A DNA stretch of 64,000 nt from Opitutia bacterium. GTDB lineage: Bacteria; Verrucomicrobiota; Verrucomicrobiia; Opitutales; Opitutaceae. The stretch covers positions 496,001 through 560,000 of the forward strand of contig JACRHT010000012.1 in assembly GCA_016217545.1 (NCBI GenBank), written 5' to 3'. The position numbers and the translations under genes are program-made. The notes under the pieces are model-generated. The model ran no database searches. It was not told the origin of the DNA and was given only the letters and a program-made list of their open reading frames with translations. Positions 24,507 to 33,112 of this stretch are shown here, piece by piece. Position 1 is the first letter of the stretch, and every line of letters begins with the position of its first letter.

Positions 24507-24671
24507 GGGGTTTAGCTTTGGGTAGCAGCCTCGGCGAATGCGCCGGACGCTAGAGCCATCACAAAACCCACCTGCGGCGGACAGCGAGAGACGGACTCAG
24601 CACAAACCGGCGATGAACGGGAAAAAAGCGGCGCGCGGTGTCCGACGGACGCGACTGCGCGCGCGTCCGCG
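24507..24671. other. Intergenic region upstream of the TonB receptor
   Basis: 165 bp between the TonB receptor start and the end of the small FeoB-associated gene. It should hold the receptor promoter; I see no strong hairpin or operator in it. Confidence 0.3.
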
Positions 24672-24842
24672 TCAGTGCTTCAGGCGCGCCTGGAGCTTCT
24701 TCACCTCGGGCGAGACGGCGCCGCAGGCACCGGTGCTGCCGCAGCCGGATTTTTTCTTCGGGCCAAACCACGTCCAGAGCAGATACGCCACGGCGAGCAC
24801 CGCGAGGCCGAGGGCGAGGAGCGTTTGGAGCAAGGAGGACAT
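24672..24842 (-). CDS. FeoB-associated Cys-rich membrane protein (56 aa)
   Basis: A tiny gene just downstream of feoB. One N-terminal membrane helix (SSLLQTLLALGLAVLAVAYL) is followed by WTWFGPKKKSGCGSTGACG, with a CxxxxxC pair (C34, C40), and a basic amphipathic tail ending LQARLKH. This layout matches the FeoB-associated Cys-rich membrane protein family that accompanies many FeoB transporters; the cysteines may coordinate iron or a redox partner. The start ATG 24842 and stop 24672 give a clean frame. It is separated from feoB by a repeat-rich 124-bp gap. Confidence 0.78.
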   Translation of the reverse strand: MSSLLQTLLALGLAVLAVAYLLWTWFGPKKKSGCGSTGACGAVSPEVKKLQARLKH

Positions 24843-24853
24843 CTTTATTTCGT

Positions 24854-24948
24854 CACAGAGGACACTGAGGCAGCACAGAGATCACCGAGACACGGAAGAC
24901 GCATTCAGATCTCTGCGCATTCGGTTCAATTCCTCCGTGTTTTCTGTG
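24854..24948. repeat. CACAGAGGACAC inverted repeat in the feo operon
   Basis: Left arm CACAGAGGACACTGAGG and right arm CCTCCGTGTTTTCTGTG pair at 14 of 17 positions, with degenerate CACAGAG-like repeats between. It fills the gap between the feoB stop and the small FeoB-associated gene. Confidence 0.6.
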
Positions 24949-24966
24949 GCGCGGGATCGGAGCATC

Positions 24967-27114
24967 TCAGAAGCCGAGCGCGCGGCCCCCGTGGTAGACG
25001 AGGAAGCAGACGACCCACGCGGTGCCGGTCATGTAGGCGACTTGGAAAAGCGGCCAGCGCCAGGAGTTCGTTTCGCGCTTCACCACCGCGATCGTGCTCA
25101 TGCACTGCATCGCGAAGACGTAATAGACCATCAGCGTCAGGCACACGAGCGGCGTGAAGAGCGGCGCGCCGTCCGGCCACTGCGCCTTGCGCAAAGCATC
25201 GCGCAGCGGCGTGGTGTCGTCGTCGCTGCTTTCCACGCCGAAGATGACGCCCATCGAACTGACGAACACCTCGCGCGCCGCAAAGGACGTGATGAGACCG
25301 ATGCCCACGCGCCAGTCGAAGCCGAGCGGCTTGATCACGGGCTCGATCACGCGGCCGGCCTGGCCGGCGAAGCTGTGTGCGATTTGCTGCGTGGGCGTGG
25401 CGGCGGGATCCGGGTGTTTCGGGTAAGTGGTCAGCACCCACAGCACGATGGAGATCGCGAGGATGATCGTGCCGGCGTTCTTGAGGAACAACCACGCGCG
25501 CTCGACCATGTGGCGCGTGATATCGAGGAGACGCGGCGGCTGATACGCGGGCAGCTCCATGATCATGTGCGGCGTGCCGCCTTTCACGAGGTAGCGCTTG
25601 AACAACCACGCGAAACCGAACGCGCCGATCGTGCCGAGCGCATACATGATGAGCATCAAGCCGGCTTTCTGGGCCGCGGGCACCGTCTCGCCCGGCAACA
25701 GCGTGGCGATCATCAACAGGTAGACGGGCAGGCGCGCCGAGCAGCTCATGAGCGGCGCAACGAGGATCGTGACGAGACGATCGCGCGCGTTCTCGATCGT
25801 GCGCGTGGCCATGATGCCGGGGATGGCGCACGCGTAGGAGCCGAGCAGCGGGATGAAGGAGCGGCCGTTCAGGCCGACTTTGCTCATCGGCCGATCCATG
25901 ATGAACGCCGCGCGCGCCATGTAGCCGGTGCTCTCGAGCAGGCCGACAAAGAAGAACAAAATCAAAATCTGCGGCAGGAACACGACGATGCCGCCGACGC
26001 CACCGATGATGCCGTCGGTGAGCAGATCGCGCAGATCGCCGGGCGCCATCGCGGTCTTCACCCAGGAGCCGAGCGACGCGACGTGCTCGTCGATCCAGTT
26101 CATCGGGTATTCGGCGAGCGTGAAGATGGAGAAGAACATCACGCCCATGATCGCCGCGAATGCGACCCAGCCCCAAATCGAGTGGCAGAGCACCGCGTCG
26201 ATCTTGTCGGAGAGCGACGGGCCGGAGTTGCGATCGCGCAGGATCACGTCCTCACACAGCACGGCGATGGCGTCGTAGCGGCTGCGGATCAACACGCCGG
26301 ACCAGTCGGTGCCCTCCTTCGTCCAGCGCGCGCGCCAGCTCGCGAGAATTTCCAGCGTGCGCGCCGAGTGCTGCCTCGAGCCGGCGACGCGCACCGAGTC
26401 GAAATCAGTGAGCAACAGCAGTGCCTCCGCGCGCGCGACGAGCGGCGGGCGCGCGTCGTTTTGCACGAGCGATGCTTGGATTTCCGCGACGGCGGGCGCG
26501 ATCGGGCCGGGGATGTCCCAGCGGTGTTTCGCGAGCGGCAGCTCGATGCGGCTCATCGCGAGGCGGAGTTCGACGAGACCCTTGCCGCGCACGGCTTCGC
26601 ACGGGATGACGGGCACGCCGAGTTCGCGCTCGAGCGCGGCGGGGTCGACCTTGATCCCGGCTTCGGCGGCGACGTCCATCATGTTCATCGCGATGACGAC
26701 AGGGCGGCCGAGATCGAGGACTTGGTGGACGAGGTAGAGGTTGCGCTCGAGGTTCGAGGCGTCGACGACGCACACGATGCGGTCCGGCTGCGGAGTGTCC
26801 TCGCGGCGGCCGAGCAGCACGTCGCGCATCACCGCCTCGTCGGGCGAGCGCGCGGCGAGCGAGTAGGCGCCGGGCAGATCGATGATCTGGATCGGCCGGC
26901 CGTGCTGCGAGTAGGTGATGCCGGTTTTCTTTTCGACGGTAACACCGGGATAGTTGCCCACCTTTTGGCGCAGACCGGTGAGGGCGTTGAAGAGCGTGGT
27001 CTTGCCGCAATTCGGATTGCCCACCACCGCGTAGACGGGAGTGCGGTAGGCGGCTGCGGTCGCCGGGCGCTTCGCGGCGGACGCGGGGAGCGAGATGTGC
27101 GACGGGAGTTTCAC
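24967..27114 (-). CDS. feoB: Ferrous iron transport protein B
   Basis: Inner-membrane Fe(II) transporter with an N-terminal G-protein domain. G1 GNPNCGKTT (32-40), the G2 region NYPGVTVEK, G3 DLPGAYSL (79-86) and G4-like MNMMD near residue 144; then a spacer and the polytopic domain with two gate repeats (for example GLLESTGYMARAAF, LLGSYACAIPGIMA, SFAAREVFVSSM). Length 715 is normal. The start is GTG at 27114, 58 bp after feoA. Iron control by Fur is inferred from the site upstream of feoA. Confidence 0.95.
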   Translation of the reverse strand: MKLPSHISLPASAAKRPATAAAYRTPVYAVVGNPNCGKTTLFNALTGLRQKVGNYPGVTVEKKTGITYSQHGRPIQIIDLPGAYSLAARSPDEAVMRDVLLGRREDTPQPDRIVCVVDASNLERNLYLVHQVLDLGRPVVIAMNMMDVAAEAGIKVDPAALERELGVPVIPCEAVRGKGLVELRLAMSRIELPLAKHRWDIPGPIAPAVAEIQASLVQNDARPPLVARAEALLLLTDFDSVRVAGSRQHSARTLEILASWRARWTKEGTDWSGVLIRSRYDAIAVLCEDVILRDRNSGPSLSDKIDAVLCHSIWGWVAFAAIMGVMFFSIFTLAEYPMNWIDEHVASLGSWVKTAMAPGDLRDLLTDGIIGGVGGIVVFLPQILILFFFVGLLESTGYMARAAFIMDRPMSKVGLNGRSFIPLLGSYACAIPGIMATRTIENARDRLVTILVAPLMSCSARLPVYLLMIATLLPGETVPAAQKAGLMLIMYALGTIGAFGFAWLFKRYLVKGGTPHMIMELPAYQPPRLLDITRHMVERAWLFLKNAGTIILAISIVLWVLTTYPKHPDPAATPTQQIAHSFAGQAGRVIEPVIKPLGFDWRVGIGLITSFAAREVFVSSMGVIFGVESSDDDTTPLRDALRKAQWPDGAPLFTPLVCLTLMVYYVFAMQCMSTIAVVKRETNSWRWPLFQVAYMTGTAWVVCFLVYHGGRALGF

Positions 27115-27172
27115 GCGCGGAAGGCGGGGACGGCGGCGCGGCGCGAGTCGGCGCGCGTGGGACGCATGGCGC

Positions 27173-27427
27173 TTACTTCGCGCCGGCCGGCAGACGCTCG
27201 ACCAGGATGCTCATCGCCGCGCTGTGGTTGAGCGCCAGGCGGGTTCCGTTAACGAGGCAGAGGCTGGTGACACTGCCGGAAATCTTCGTGACCAACGCCG
27301 CTTCGCCGAAGCCCATCTCGCGCACGCGCTGACAGAAACTCTCGTCGCCCGTCAGCCGACACACGCGCCCCGTGGAGCCGGCCGGCAGCTGGCAGAGCGG
27401 GGCGAGTTCTTGGAATGGCGTGGACAT
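27173..27427 (-). CDS. feoA: Ferrous iron transport protein A
   Basis: An 84-residue SH3-like cytoplasmic partner of FeoB. LCQLPAGSTGRVCRLTGDESFCQRVREMGFGEAALV is the canonical FeoA pattern, ending in the ALNHSAAMSILVER strand. ATG 27427 (MSTPFQELAPLC) fits the family; an in-frame start at 27466 would lie inside the putative Fur box. First gene of the feo operon. A Fur-box-like site lies 22 bp upstream. Confidence 0.92.
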   Translation of the reverse strand: MSTPFQELAPLCQLPAGSTGRVCRLTGDESFCQRVREMGFGEAALVTKISGSVTSLCLVNGTRLALNHSAAMSILVERLPAGAK

Positions 27428-27448
27428 TCGGTGACGGCAGCAAACGCG

Positions 27449-27466
27449 ATTGAGACTGAGTTGCAA
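27449..27466. promoter_or_regulatory. Fur-box-like operator upstream of feoA
   Basis: ATTGAGACTGAGTTGCAA resembles the Fur-type consensus in the form TTGAGAATGANTTGCAA. It sits between 22 and 40 bp upstream of the feoA start, where a repressor would block transcription. Match judged by eye only. Confidence 0.4.
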
Positions 27467-27946
27467 GCCAAGGTTTAAGAAAGCGTCGCCGGCGTCGCGC
27501 CAAAATAAACTTCACATATCACAACAACGAAACGCTTTACGATAAACCGCCGCACTGCTCACCCGCGCAAGGCCCGCAACAAATTCGGCAAGCCATGCGC
27601 GAAGAAGCGCGCCGCCCGAGGCTCGGCGACCGAGGCGATCGAGAACGTCCCGGCAGCAAAAAGGCCCCCGCCCGCAGTCCGCCGCACCGCGCGACCGCGC
27701 TAAGAATCTTTCCCGAGGGACGGCGCAAAAAAACACACGAAAACCCGCGTCAGCGGCGCGAATCAACACGCCCTCCATGGCTCCACAGCCCGCCGCAAAC
27801 GCTGCCGCACCTTAGTGGTTCCTATGCCCCTTCGTCCTCCGCCCGCCCTCCCTTCCCTGCCGCCCAGCCGCGTTCGCGCGTCTTCGCCGAAAGCCCACCG
27901 GCGCGTGGAGCTTTCGCCTTTGCGCCCCGCCGCGAAAGCCCGTCCG
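27467..27946. other. Intergenic region between feo and the dipeptide epimerase
   Basis: 480 bp. The part near feoA is AT-richer and should contain its promoter. The rest is GC-rich with short open frames that lack family features, and no hairpin of note. I see no gene here. Confidence 0.4.
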
Positions 27947-28984
27947 ATGCACGCCGCCATGCAGCTCCGCTTCGTTCCGCACACGCTGGCCCTGCGCCAC
28001 GCCTTCGGCATCGCGTCCAACACCCGCACCTCCACGCCCGCCATGCTCGTCGAAGTCGAGCGCGACGGCGTCATCGGCTACGGCGAGGCCTCGATGCCGC
28101 CTTATCTCGGCGAAACACAGGACACGGCCGCAGCTTTTTTCCGACTCGCGCAGCCATTGCTCGCACGCACCGCCGACCCGTTCCAACTCGAGGAAATCCT
28201 GCCCGCCATCGACGCGCTCGCAGCCGGCAACACCGCCGCGAAAGCCGCCCTCGACATCGCGCTGCACGATTGGATCGGCAAGAAACTCGGCGCGCCGTGG
28301 CACCGCATTTGGGGTCTCGACGCCGCCAAGGCACCGGTGACTTCGTTCACGATCGGCATCGATACGCCTGAAGTCGTTCGCGAGAAAACGCGCGAAGCCG
28401 CGCCCTACAAGATTCTCAAAATCAAACTCGGCCGCGACGCCGCGACCGATCGCCAGCTCGTCTCCACGATCCGCGAAGTCACCGGCGTCCCGCTCACCAT
28501 CGACGCCAACCAAGGCTGGGCCAACCGCGACGACGCGCTCCGCATGATCGAGTGGCTCGCGCCGCAGAACGTGTTGTTCATCGAACAACCGATGCCCAAA
28601 GCCGCGCTCGACGACACCGCGTGGCTCCGCGAACGCAGCCCGCTGCCGCTCATCGCCGACGAAAGCCTGCAACGCGTCGGCGACGTGCCGCGCCTGCGCG
28701 GCGTGTTCGACGGCATCAACATCAAGCTCATGAAATCGACCGGGCTGCGCGAGGCGCACAAGTCGATCACCCTCGCCCGCGCGCTCGGCATGAAAGTCAT
28801 GCTCGGCTGCATGACCGAGACCTCGTGCGCCATCTCCGCCGCCGCGCAACTCTCGCCGCTCGTCGACTGGGCCGATCTCGACGGCGCATTGCTGATCAAG
28901 GACGATCCGTTCGACGGCGCCCGCGTCATCGACGGCCGCGTGACACTCAACGACCGCCCCGGCATCGGTGCGGTGAAGCGCTGA
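27947..28984 (+). CDS. Dipeptide (L-Ala-D/L-Glu) epimerase
   Basis: An enolase-superfamily epimerase that in this family converts L-Ala-D-Glu from peptidoglycan to L-Ala-L-Glu. Catalytic lysines in KILKIKLG (K158, K160); metal ligands D186 (TIDANQGW), E213 (FIEQPMP) and D238 (IADES); K260 in INIKLMKSTG. Length 345 when started at ATG 27947; ATG 27959 or upstream TTG/ATG starts are possible because the frame is open to 27815. It heads a run with a secreted protein, nagZ and an amidase. A paralogue is at 58028-59119. Confidence 0.88.
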   Translation: MHAAMQLRFVPHTLALRHAFGIASNTRTSTPAMLVEVERDGVIGYGEASMPPYLGETQDTAAAFFRLAQPLLARTADPFQLEEILPAIDALAAGNTAAKAALDIALHDWIGKKLGAPWHRIWGLDAAKAPVTSFTIGIDTPEVVREKTREAAPYKILKIKLGRDAATDRQLVSTIREVTGVPLTIDANQGWANRDDALRMIEWLAPQNVLFIEQPMPKAALDDTAWLRERSPLPLIADESLQRVGDVPRLRGVFDGINIKLMKSTGLREAHKSITLARALGMKVMLGCMTETSCAISAAAQLSPLVDWADLDGALLIKDDPFDGARVIDGRVTLNDRPGIGAVKR

Positions 28985-29068
28985 AGCTGAACCGAAAAAA
29001 CAACCGCACCCGCAGACCGCGGGCACTTCCGATTTGAGTCGGCGAAGTCGACTCGCAAAATCCCCCAT

Positions 29069-30745
29069 ATGTCTATGCCCCTCCCTCGCGCGGTCTGGGC
29101 CACCGCGCTGATCGTCGGCGCCACGCTGCGCCTTGTGGGGCAGGAAAAACCGGTCAACACCGCACCGGTCAACCTGCCCGAATTCAACGTCGTTGGCGAA
29201 CGCGAGCTGCCGCCACCCGAGACCTGGTATTACACCCGGATCGCGGGCCAGGAGGTGTTGTCGAGCGCCTCGCGCTCCCGCACCGAGCAGATGGCGCGCG
29301 ATGTCACCCGCGTGTTGCACGCGCTGGACTTGACCGGCACCACCCTGCTGCCGCGCAACAAGGCCGCGACTCGGATGCTGATCACCGGCCGCGAGGGGAA
29401 TTTTTCCTCGTTCGCGCCCGAGCTCAAAGAAACGGATGAAGACGAGGTGTGGAGCGCCATGTTGGGCGGGCCGGAAAATCCCGTGCTGATCATCAACGAG
29501 CGTTCGCGCTCGCTCGGCTACAGCGCTGAAGCTGAAAGCGGTGACGATGAATCCGGTCCGGAGGCTGCCACGCCGGCCGAACGCGCGGCCGATGCCGCGC
29601 GCCACCTGCAGGTGGGTTATTTTCGCGCCGTCCTCAGCCGGCAGCGTCCGGCCTTGCCAGCGTGGTTCATCGAAGGCGTCGCCCAAATGCTGGCGCGGGT
29701 GCGGATCACGGATCACTCAGTCACGCTCGGCTACGTCGAGAACCAAGACGCGATCGGCAAGATCGGCGGACAGGACCGCGAAGCCGGCCACTCGGTCGCC
29801 GGCGACCTGAAGCATCGCTTGACGCCCGCCGTGGACTCGCTGGCCGACAGCCTCGATTTCAACGCCGCCCTCGCGCGCAGCGGCCTGTTTTCACTGCCGG
29901 AGCTGTTCGCCGCCAATTCCCGCTCCTTTCCTGGGGAAGAAAATATCAAGCAGCGCATCCGCTGGGAGAAACAGTGCCACGCCTTCGTGCACTGGGGACT
30001 CTTCGGCGACTACGGCCGGCACGAGAAGCAGTTTCTCGCCTTCATGCAACGACTCCAGACCCAGCCGCTCACCGAAAAACTCTTTCAGGAGAGTCTCGGC
30101 ATGAACTACGCCGAAGGACTTGCCGCGCTGCGCACCCACGTCGAGGTCACGCGAGTCAAGGTTGTCGGCGTGAAAGCCGACAAGGATCAAAAACTCCCGC
30201 CCGAGCCGCCCATCGAGGTGCGCGAAGCCACGCCGCTCGAAGTCGCGCGCCTGAAATCCATCGCCTTTGCCGCCGGCCACCAACCGGAGAAGGCGCGCGA
30301 GGAGCTGATCCTTGCCTACCGTCGCGGCGAGCGTTCGCCCGATCTCGTCGCCGAACTCGGCCTCGCCGAGCTCAATCTCGGCCGCCGCGAGCAAGCCGCC
30401 CGCTACCTCGCCCTCGCCACCAAGGCCAAGTGCACGCGCCCACGCGCCTACGCGGCGCTCGCCCGAATTCGCTTGGAGGACCGCGTCGCCAAGCCGCAGG
30501 GCAAGGACGGCAAGCTCAGCTACGAGCAACTCCTCGGCGTGCTCGAACCGCTCCTGCTCGCCCGCACTCAGGCCCCGCGCACGCCGGAAATCTACACGCT
30601 CTTCGCCGAGGCATGGGCGCGGGCCGACACGCCGATGCCGCCGCAACACCTCGCGCTCGTGGACGAGGGCGTGACCCTTTTCCCCGAAGACACCGCGCTC
30701 CGCGAAGCCCGCGCGCGTCTGGGCCCAACGGCCACCGCGAAGTAG
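29069..30745 (+). CDS. Secreted protein with gluzincin-like region but no HExxH, TPR tail
   Basis: Not firmly recognised. A signal peptide (MSMPLPRAVWATALIVGATLRLVG) leads to VNLPEFNVVGERELPPPETWYY, a segment seen in exported Verrucomicrobiota proteins. PAWFIEGVAQML (about 203-214) looks like the WxxEG motif of DUF1570/peptidase MA-like metallopeptidases, but no HExxH is seen before it, so it may be catalytically dead. The region from about 390 is TPR-like: LKSIAFAAGHQPEKAREELILAYR and LAELNLGRREQAARYLALATKAK. It lies between the dipeptide epimerase and nagZ, suggesting a wall-related or outer-membrane role. Confidence 0.62.
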   Translation: MSMPLPRAVWATALIVGATLRLVGQEKPVNTAPVNLPEFNVVGERELPPPETWYYTRIAGQEVLSSASRSRTEQMARDVTRVLHALDLTGTTLLPRNKAATRMLITGREGNFSSFAPELKETDEDEVWSAMLGGPENPVLIINERSRSLGYSAEAESGDDESGPEAATPAERAADAARHLQVGYFRAVLSRQRPALPAWFIEGVAQMLARVRITDHSVTLGYVENQDAIGKIGGQDREAGHSVAGDLKHRLTPAVDSLADSLDFNAALARSGLFSLPELFAANSRSFPGEENIKQRIRWEKQCHAFVHWGLFGDYGRHEKQFLAFMQRLQTQPLTEKLFQESLGMNYAEGLAALRTHVEVTRVKVVGVKADKDQKLPPEPPIEVREATPLEVARLKSIAFAAGHQPEKAREELILAYRRGERSPDLVAELGLAELNLGRREQAARYLALATKAKCTRPRAYAALARIRLEDRVAKPQGKDGKLSYEQLLGVLEPLLLARTQAPRTPEIYTLFAEAWARADTPMPPQHLALVDEGVTLFPEDTALREARARLGPTATAK

Positions 30746-30802
30746 TCGACGCGGGCTCGCCTCGCGCGCGGCGCGGGTTCAACGTGCGGGCTAATCGCCC
30801 GC

Positions 30803-31879
30803 ATGTCCGCCCCGGCTTTCCCCTCCTCGTTGCGCGAAAAAATTGGCCAGATGCTGCTGCTCGGCTTCAAGGGCAGCACTGCCGCCGACACCGCGCTCAT
30901 CCTCCGCGATCTGCGCGAGCACGCCATCGGCAGCGTGATCCTCTTCGACATCGACATGACCGGCACGATCGACTCCGGCCAGCCCGGCGGTCGCAACGTG
31001 AAGTCGCCCGAACAGCTGCGCGCGCTCGTCACGCATCTCCAATCGCACGCGCGCCTGCCGTTGCTCGTGGCAATCGACCAGGAAGGCGGCCGCGTCAACC
31101 GCCTGAAGCCCGCCTACGGTTTTCCCGAGACGATTTCCGCCGAGGAACTCGGCCAGCGCGACGACCTCGCTTTCACGCGCGCGCAATCCGAGGCGACCGC
31201 GCGCACGCTCGCGGCGGCCGGCATCAACTTCAACCTCGCGCCCGTCGTCGACCTCGACGCCAACCCCGACAACCCGATCATCAAGGGCAAGCGCCGCAGT
31301 TTCGCCGCCGATCCGGAAAAGGTCGCGCGCCACGCCGCCGAATGGGTGCGCGGCCACCGCGCGCACGGCGTGCTGAGTTGCGCGAAGCATTTCCCCGGAC
31401 ATGGCAGCGCCGCCGGCGACACGCACCTCGGCCTCGTCGACGTCACCGCGACGTGGCACGAACGCGAACTCACGCCGTTCGCGCGACTCATCACGGGCGG
31501 GCTCGGCGACGCGTTCATGAGCGCGCACGTGTTCAACGCCCGGCTCGATCCCGCCCTGCCCGCCACGCTCTCGCGCGCGGTGATCACGGATTTGCTGCGC
31601 AACAAACTCGGCTTCCGCGGCGTCGTGCTCAGCGACGACATGGAAATGAAAGCCATCTCCGCGCACTACGGCCTCGAGAACGCCGTCGTCTCCGCCGTGA
31701 GCGCGGGCGTCGACCTGCTCTGCTTCGGCAACAACATGAGCTACGATCCCGACATCGCACCGAAAGTCATCGCGTTGATCGAACGCGCCGTGGCCGACGG
31801 CCGCATCGCCGCCGCGCGCATCGAGGAGTCCTGCGCCCGCGTGCTCGCGCTGAAGCGCAGCGCGGGACTGATCACTTGA
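30803..31879 (+). CDS. nagZ: Beta-N-acetylglucosaminidase of muropeptide recycling (GH3)
   Basis: Removes GlcNAc from GlcNAc-1,6-anhydroMurNAc muropeptides in the cytoplasm. GH3 NagZ motifs: IDQEGGRVNRL (91-101), AKHFPGHG (194-201), GDTH with the catalytic D206-H208 dyad, and LSDDMEM (276-282) with the aspartate nucleophile. No signal peptide, single-domain length 358, as in NagZ. It is followed immediately by an amidase, and with MurQ, AnmK and AmpG-like genes nearby forms a coherent salvage set. Confidence 0.92.
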   Translation: MSAPAFPSSLREKIGQMLLLGFKGSTAADTALILRDLREHAIGSVILFDIDMTGTIDSGQPGGRNVKSPEQLRALVTHLQSHARLPLLVAIDQEGGRVNRLKPAYGFPETISAEELGQRDDLAFTRAQSEATARTLAAAGINFNLAPVVDLDANPDNPIIKGKRRSFAADPEKVARHAAEWVRGHRAHGVLSCAKHFPGHGSAAGDTHLGLVDVTATWHERELTPFARLITGGLGDAFMSAHVFNARLDPALPATLSRAVITDLLRNKLGFRGVVLSDDMEMKAISAHYGLENAVVSAVSAGVDLLCFGNNMSYDPDIAPKVIALIERAVADGRIAAARIEESCARVLALKRSAGLIT

Positions 31880-31881
31880 AC

Positions 31882-32955
31882 ATGAGTCACCCCGCCCGCT
31901 CCTTTTGGTGGAGCGCATTGACCCCAATGCGCTCGTCTCTCGAACTCGTTGAGGTCAACGCGTTCCACCTCGGCCGCCTTGTCGCAATTGCGACCGCTCT
32001 TCTCTTCCTCGCCGGCTGCGCGCACCGCCCCGGCACGCTCAACAAGCGCAGCGGCGACGAGATCGTCGTCGCCGGCCAGCTCTTCCACACCGGCACGAAA
32101 GTCGTCACCTGGATGGATCCGGGCGGCTACGACGCCTACCGCGTGGAGCGCCGCTTCGCCCCCTACGAGCAAAGCAGCTGGGAAAAAACGCAGGAGGCCA
32201 AGGTCAGCTACAAGGACCCCAATCGCTACGGCCTGCGCTCGCAAAAACTCTCGCCCGAGGAAATCGAGCGCGTGCGCGGCGGCGGCTGGGATTTGCCGCT
32301 GCTGCAGCGCACCGTCGACCAGTTCGTGATCCACTTCGACGTGTGCGGCATCGCCAAGCAGTGCTTCAACATCCTGCACGACCACCGCGGACTCAGCGTG
32401 CACTTCATGTTAGATCTCGACGGCACGATCTACCAGACGCTCGACCTCAAGGAGCGCGCCTACCACGCCACTACGTCCAACCACCGCAGCGTGGGCATCG
32501 AGATCGCCAACATGGGCGCCTACGGCCCCGGCGACACGAAGACGCTCGACGCGTGGTATGAACGCGCCCCCGACGGCCGCCCGCGCATCAAAATTCCGGC
32601 GAAACTCGGCGACCCGATGATCCGCACCGCCGGCTTCGTCGGCGCGCCCGCGCGCGCCGAGCCCGTGCGCGGCACGATCCAAGGCCAGGACCTCGTCCAA
32701 TACGACCTCACGCCCGAGCAATACAAGGCGCTGATCAAACTCACCGCCGCGCTCCACCGCGTATTTCCCAAGATCAAACTCGACTATCCGCGCGGCCCCG
32801 ACGGCAAACTTCTCCCGAAGAAACTCCCCGACGACGAACTAGCGCGCTACGAAGGCGTGCTCGGCCACTACCACGTGCAGACGAACAAGGTCGACCCGGG
32901 TCCGGCGTTCGACTGGGACAAGGTCATCCTCGGCGCCCGCCGCCTGGTGCCGTAA
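31882..32955 (+). CDS. N-acetylmuramoyl-L-alanine amidase, lipoprotein (amidase_2)
   Basis: Amidase_2 domain protein that should cleave the MurNAc-L-Ala bond. VIHFDVCG, HFMLDLDGTIYQTLDLKERAYHA and NHRSVGIEIAN carry the zinc-ligand and core motifs. The signal peptide ends with LFLAGC (C46), so it is an outer-membrane lipoprotein. Residues about 9-30 are encoded exactly by a 63-bp family B repeat, leaving a long n-region containing two glutamates; without it the start reads as a normal 24-residue lipoprotein signal. A second ATG (31927) lies within the repeat. Three bases separate it from nagZ. Confidence 0.85.
   Translation: MSHPARSFWWSALTPMRSSLELVEVNAFHLGRLVAIATALLFLAGCAHRPGTLNKRSGDEIVVAGQLFHTGTKVVTWMDPGGYDAYRVERRFAPYEQSSWEKTQEAKVSYKDPNRYGLRSQKLSPEEIERVRGGGWDLPLLQRTVDQFVIHFDVCGIAKQCFNILHDHRGLSVHFMLDLDGTIYQTLDLKERAYHATTSNHRSVGIEIANMGAYGPGDTKTLDAWYERAPDGRPRIKIPAKLGDPMIRTAGFVGAPARAEPVRGTIQGQDLVQYDLTPEQYKALIKLTAALHRVFPKIKLDYPRGPDGKLLPKKLPDDELARYEGVLGHYHVQTNKVDPGPAFDWDKVILGARRLVP
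31907..31969. repeat. Family B repeat inserted in the amidase signal peptide
   Basis: GGTGGAGCGCATTGACCCCA on the left and GTTGAGGTCAACGCGTTCCA then CC on the right, 63 bp in total, frame preserved. It has no stop codon in the amidase frame. It contributes an internal ATG. Confidence 0.8.
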
Positions 32956-33000
32956 GGCACAAGCGAGCGCTGCGTGCGCCGCGAACGAACTGGTCGTTTA

Positions 33001-33060
33001 ACCACGGATTGCACGGATGAAATGCCACGGCACCGTCGCGCGATCCGTGAAATCCGTGGT
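33001..33060. repeat. ACCACGGATT inverted repeat
   Basis: ACCACGGATTGCACGGAT and ATCCGTGAAATCCGTGGT pair at 17 of 18 positions around a 24-nt spacer. It lies in the gap between the amidase stop and the convergent AmpG-like gene, where it could act as a bidirectional terminator. It resembles short repeats that recur in environmental bacterial genomes; only one copy was found here. Confidence 0.65.
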
Positions 33061-33112
33061 CAAAAGCAGTCTGCGCAGCCGCGACGCCTGTTTGGCTCGC
33101 CAGCGTGACTTC

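Noticed and set aside
27512-27778. 88-residue minus-strand frame upstream of feoA
   Set aside because: No family motif, no ribosome binding site, and it overlaps the likely feo promoter region.
29662-31881. The N-terminal extension of the frame leading into the amidase, over 700 residues long
   Set aside because: It overlaps two supported genes in another frame (secreted protein and nagZ) and is arginine-rich. Only the part from about 31882 encodes the lipoprotein amidase.
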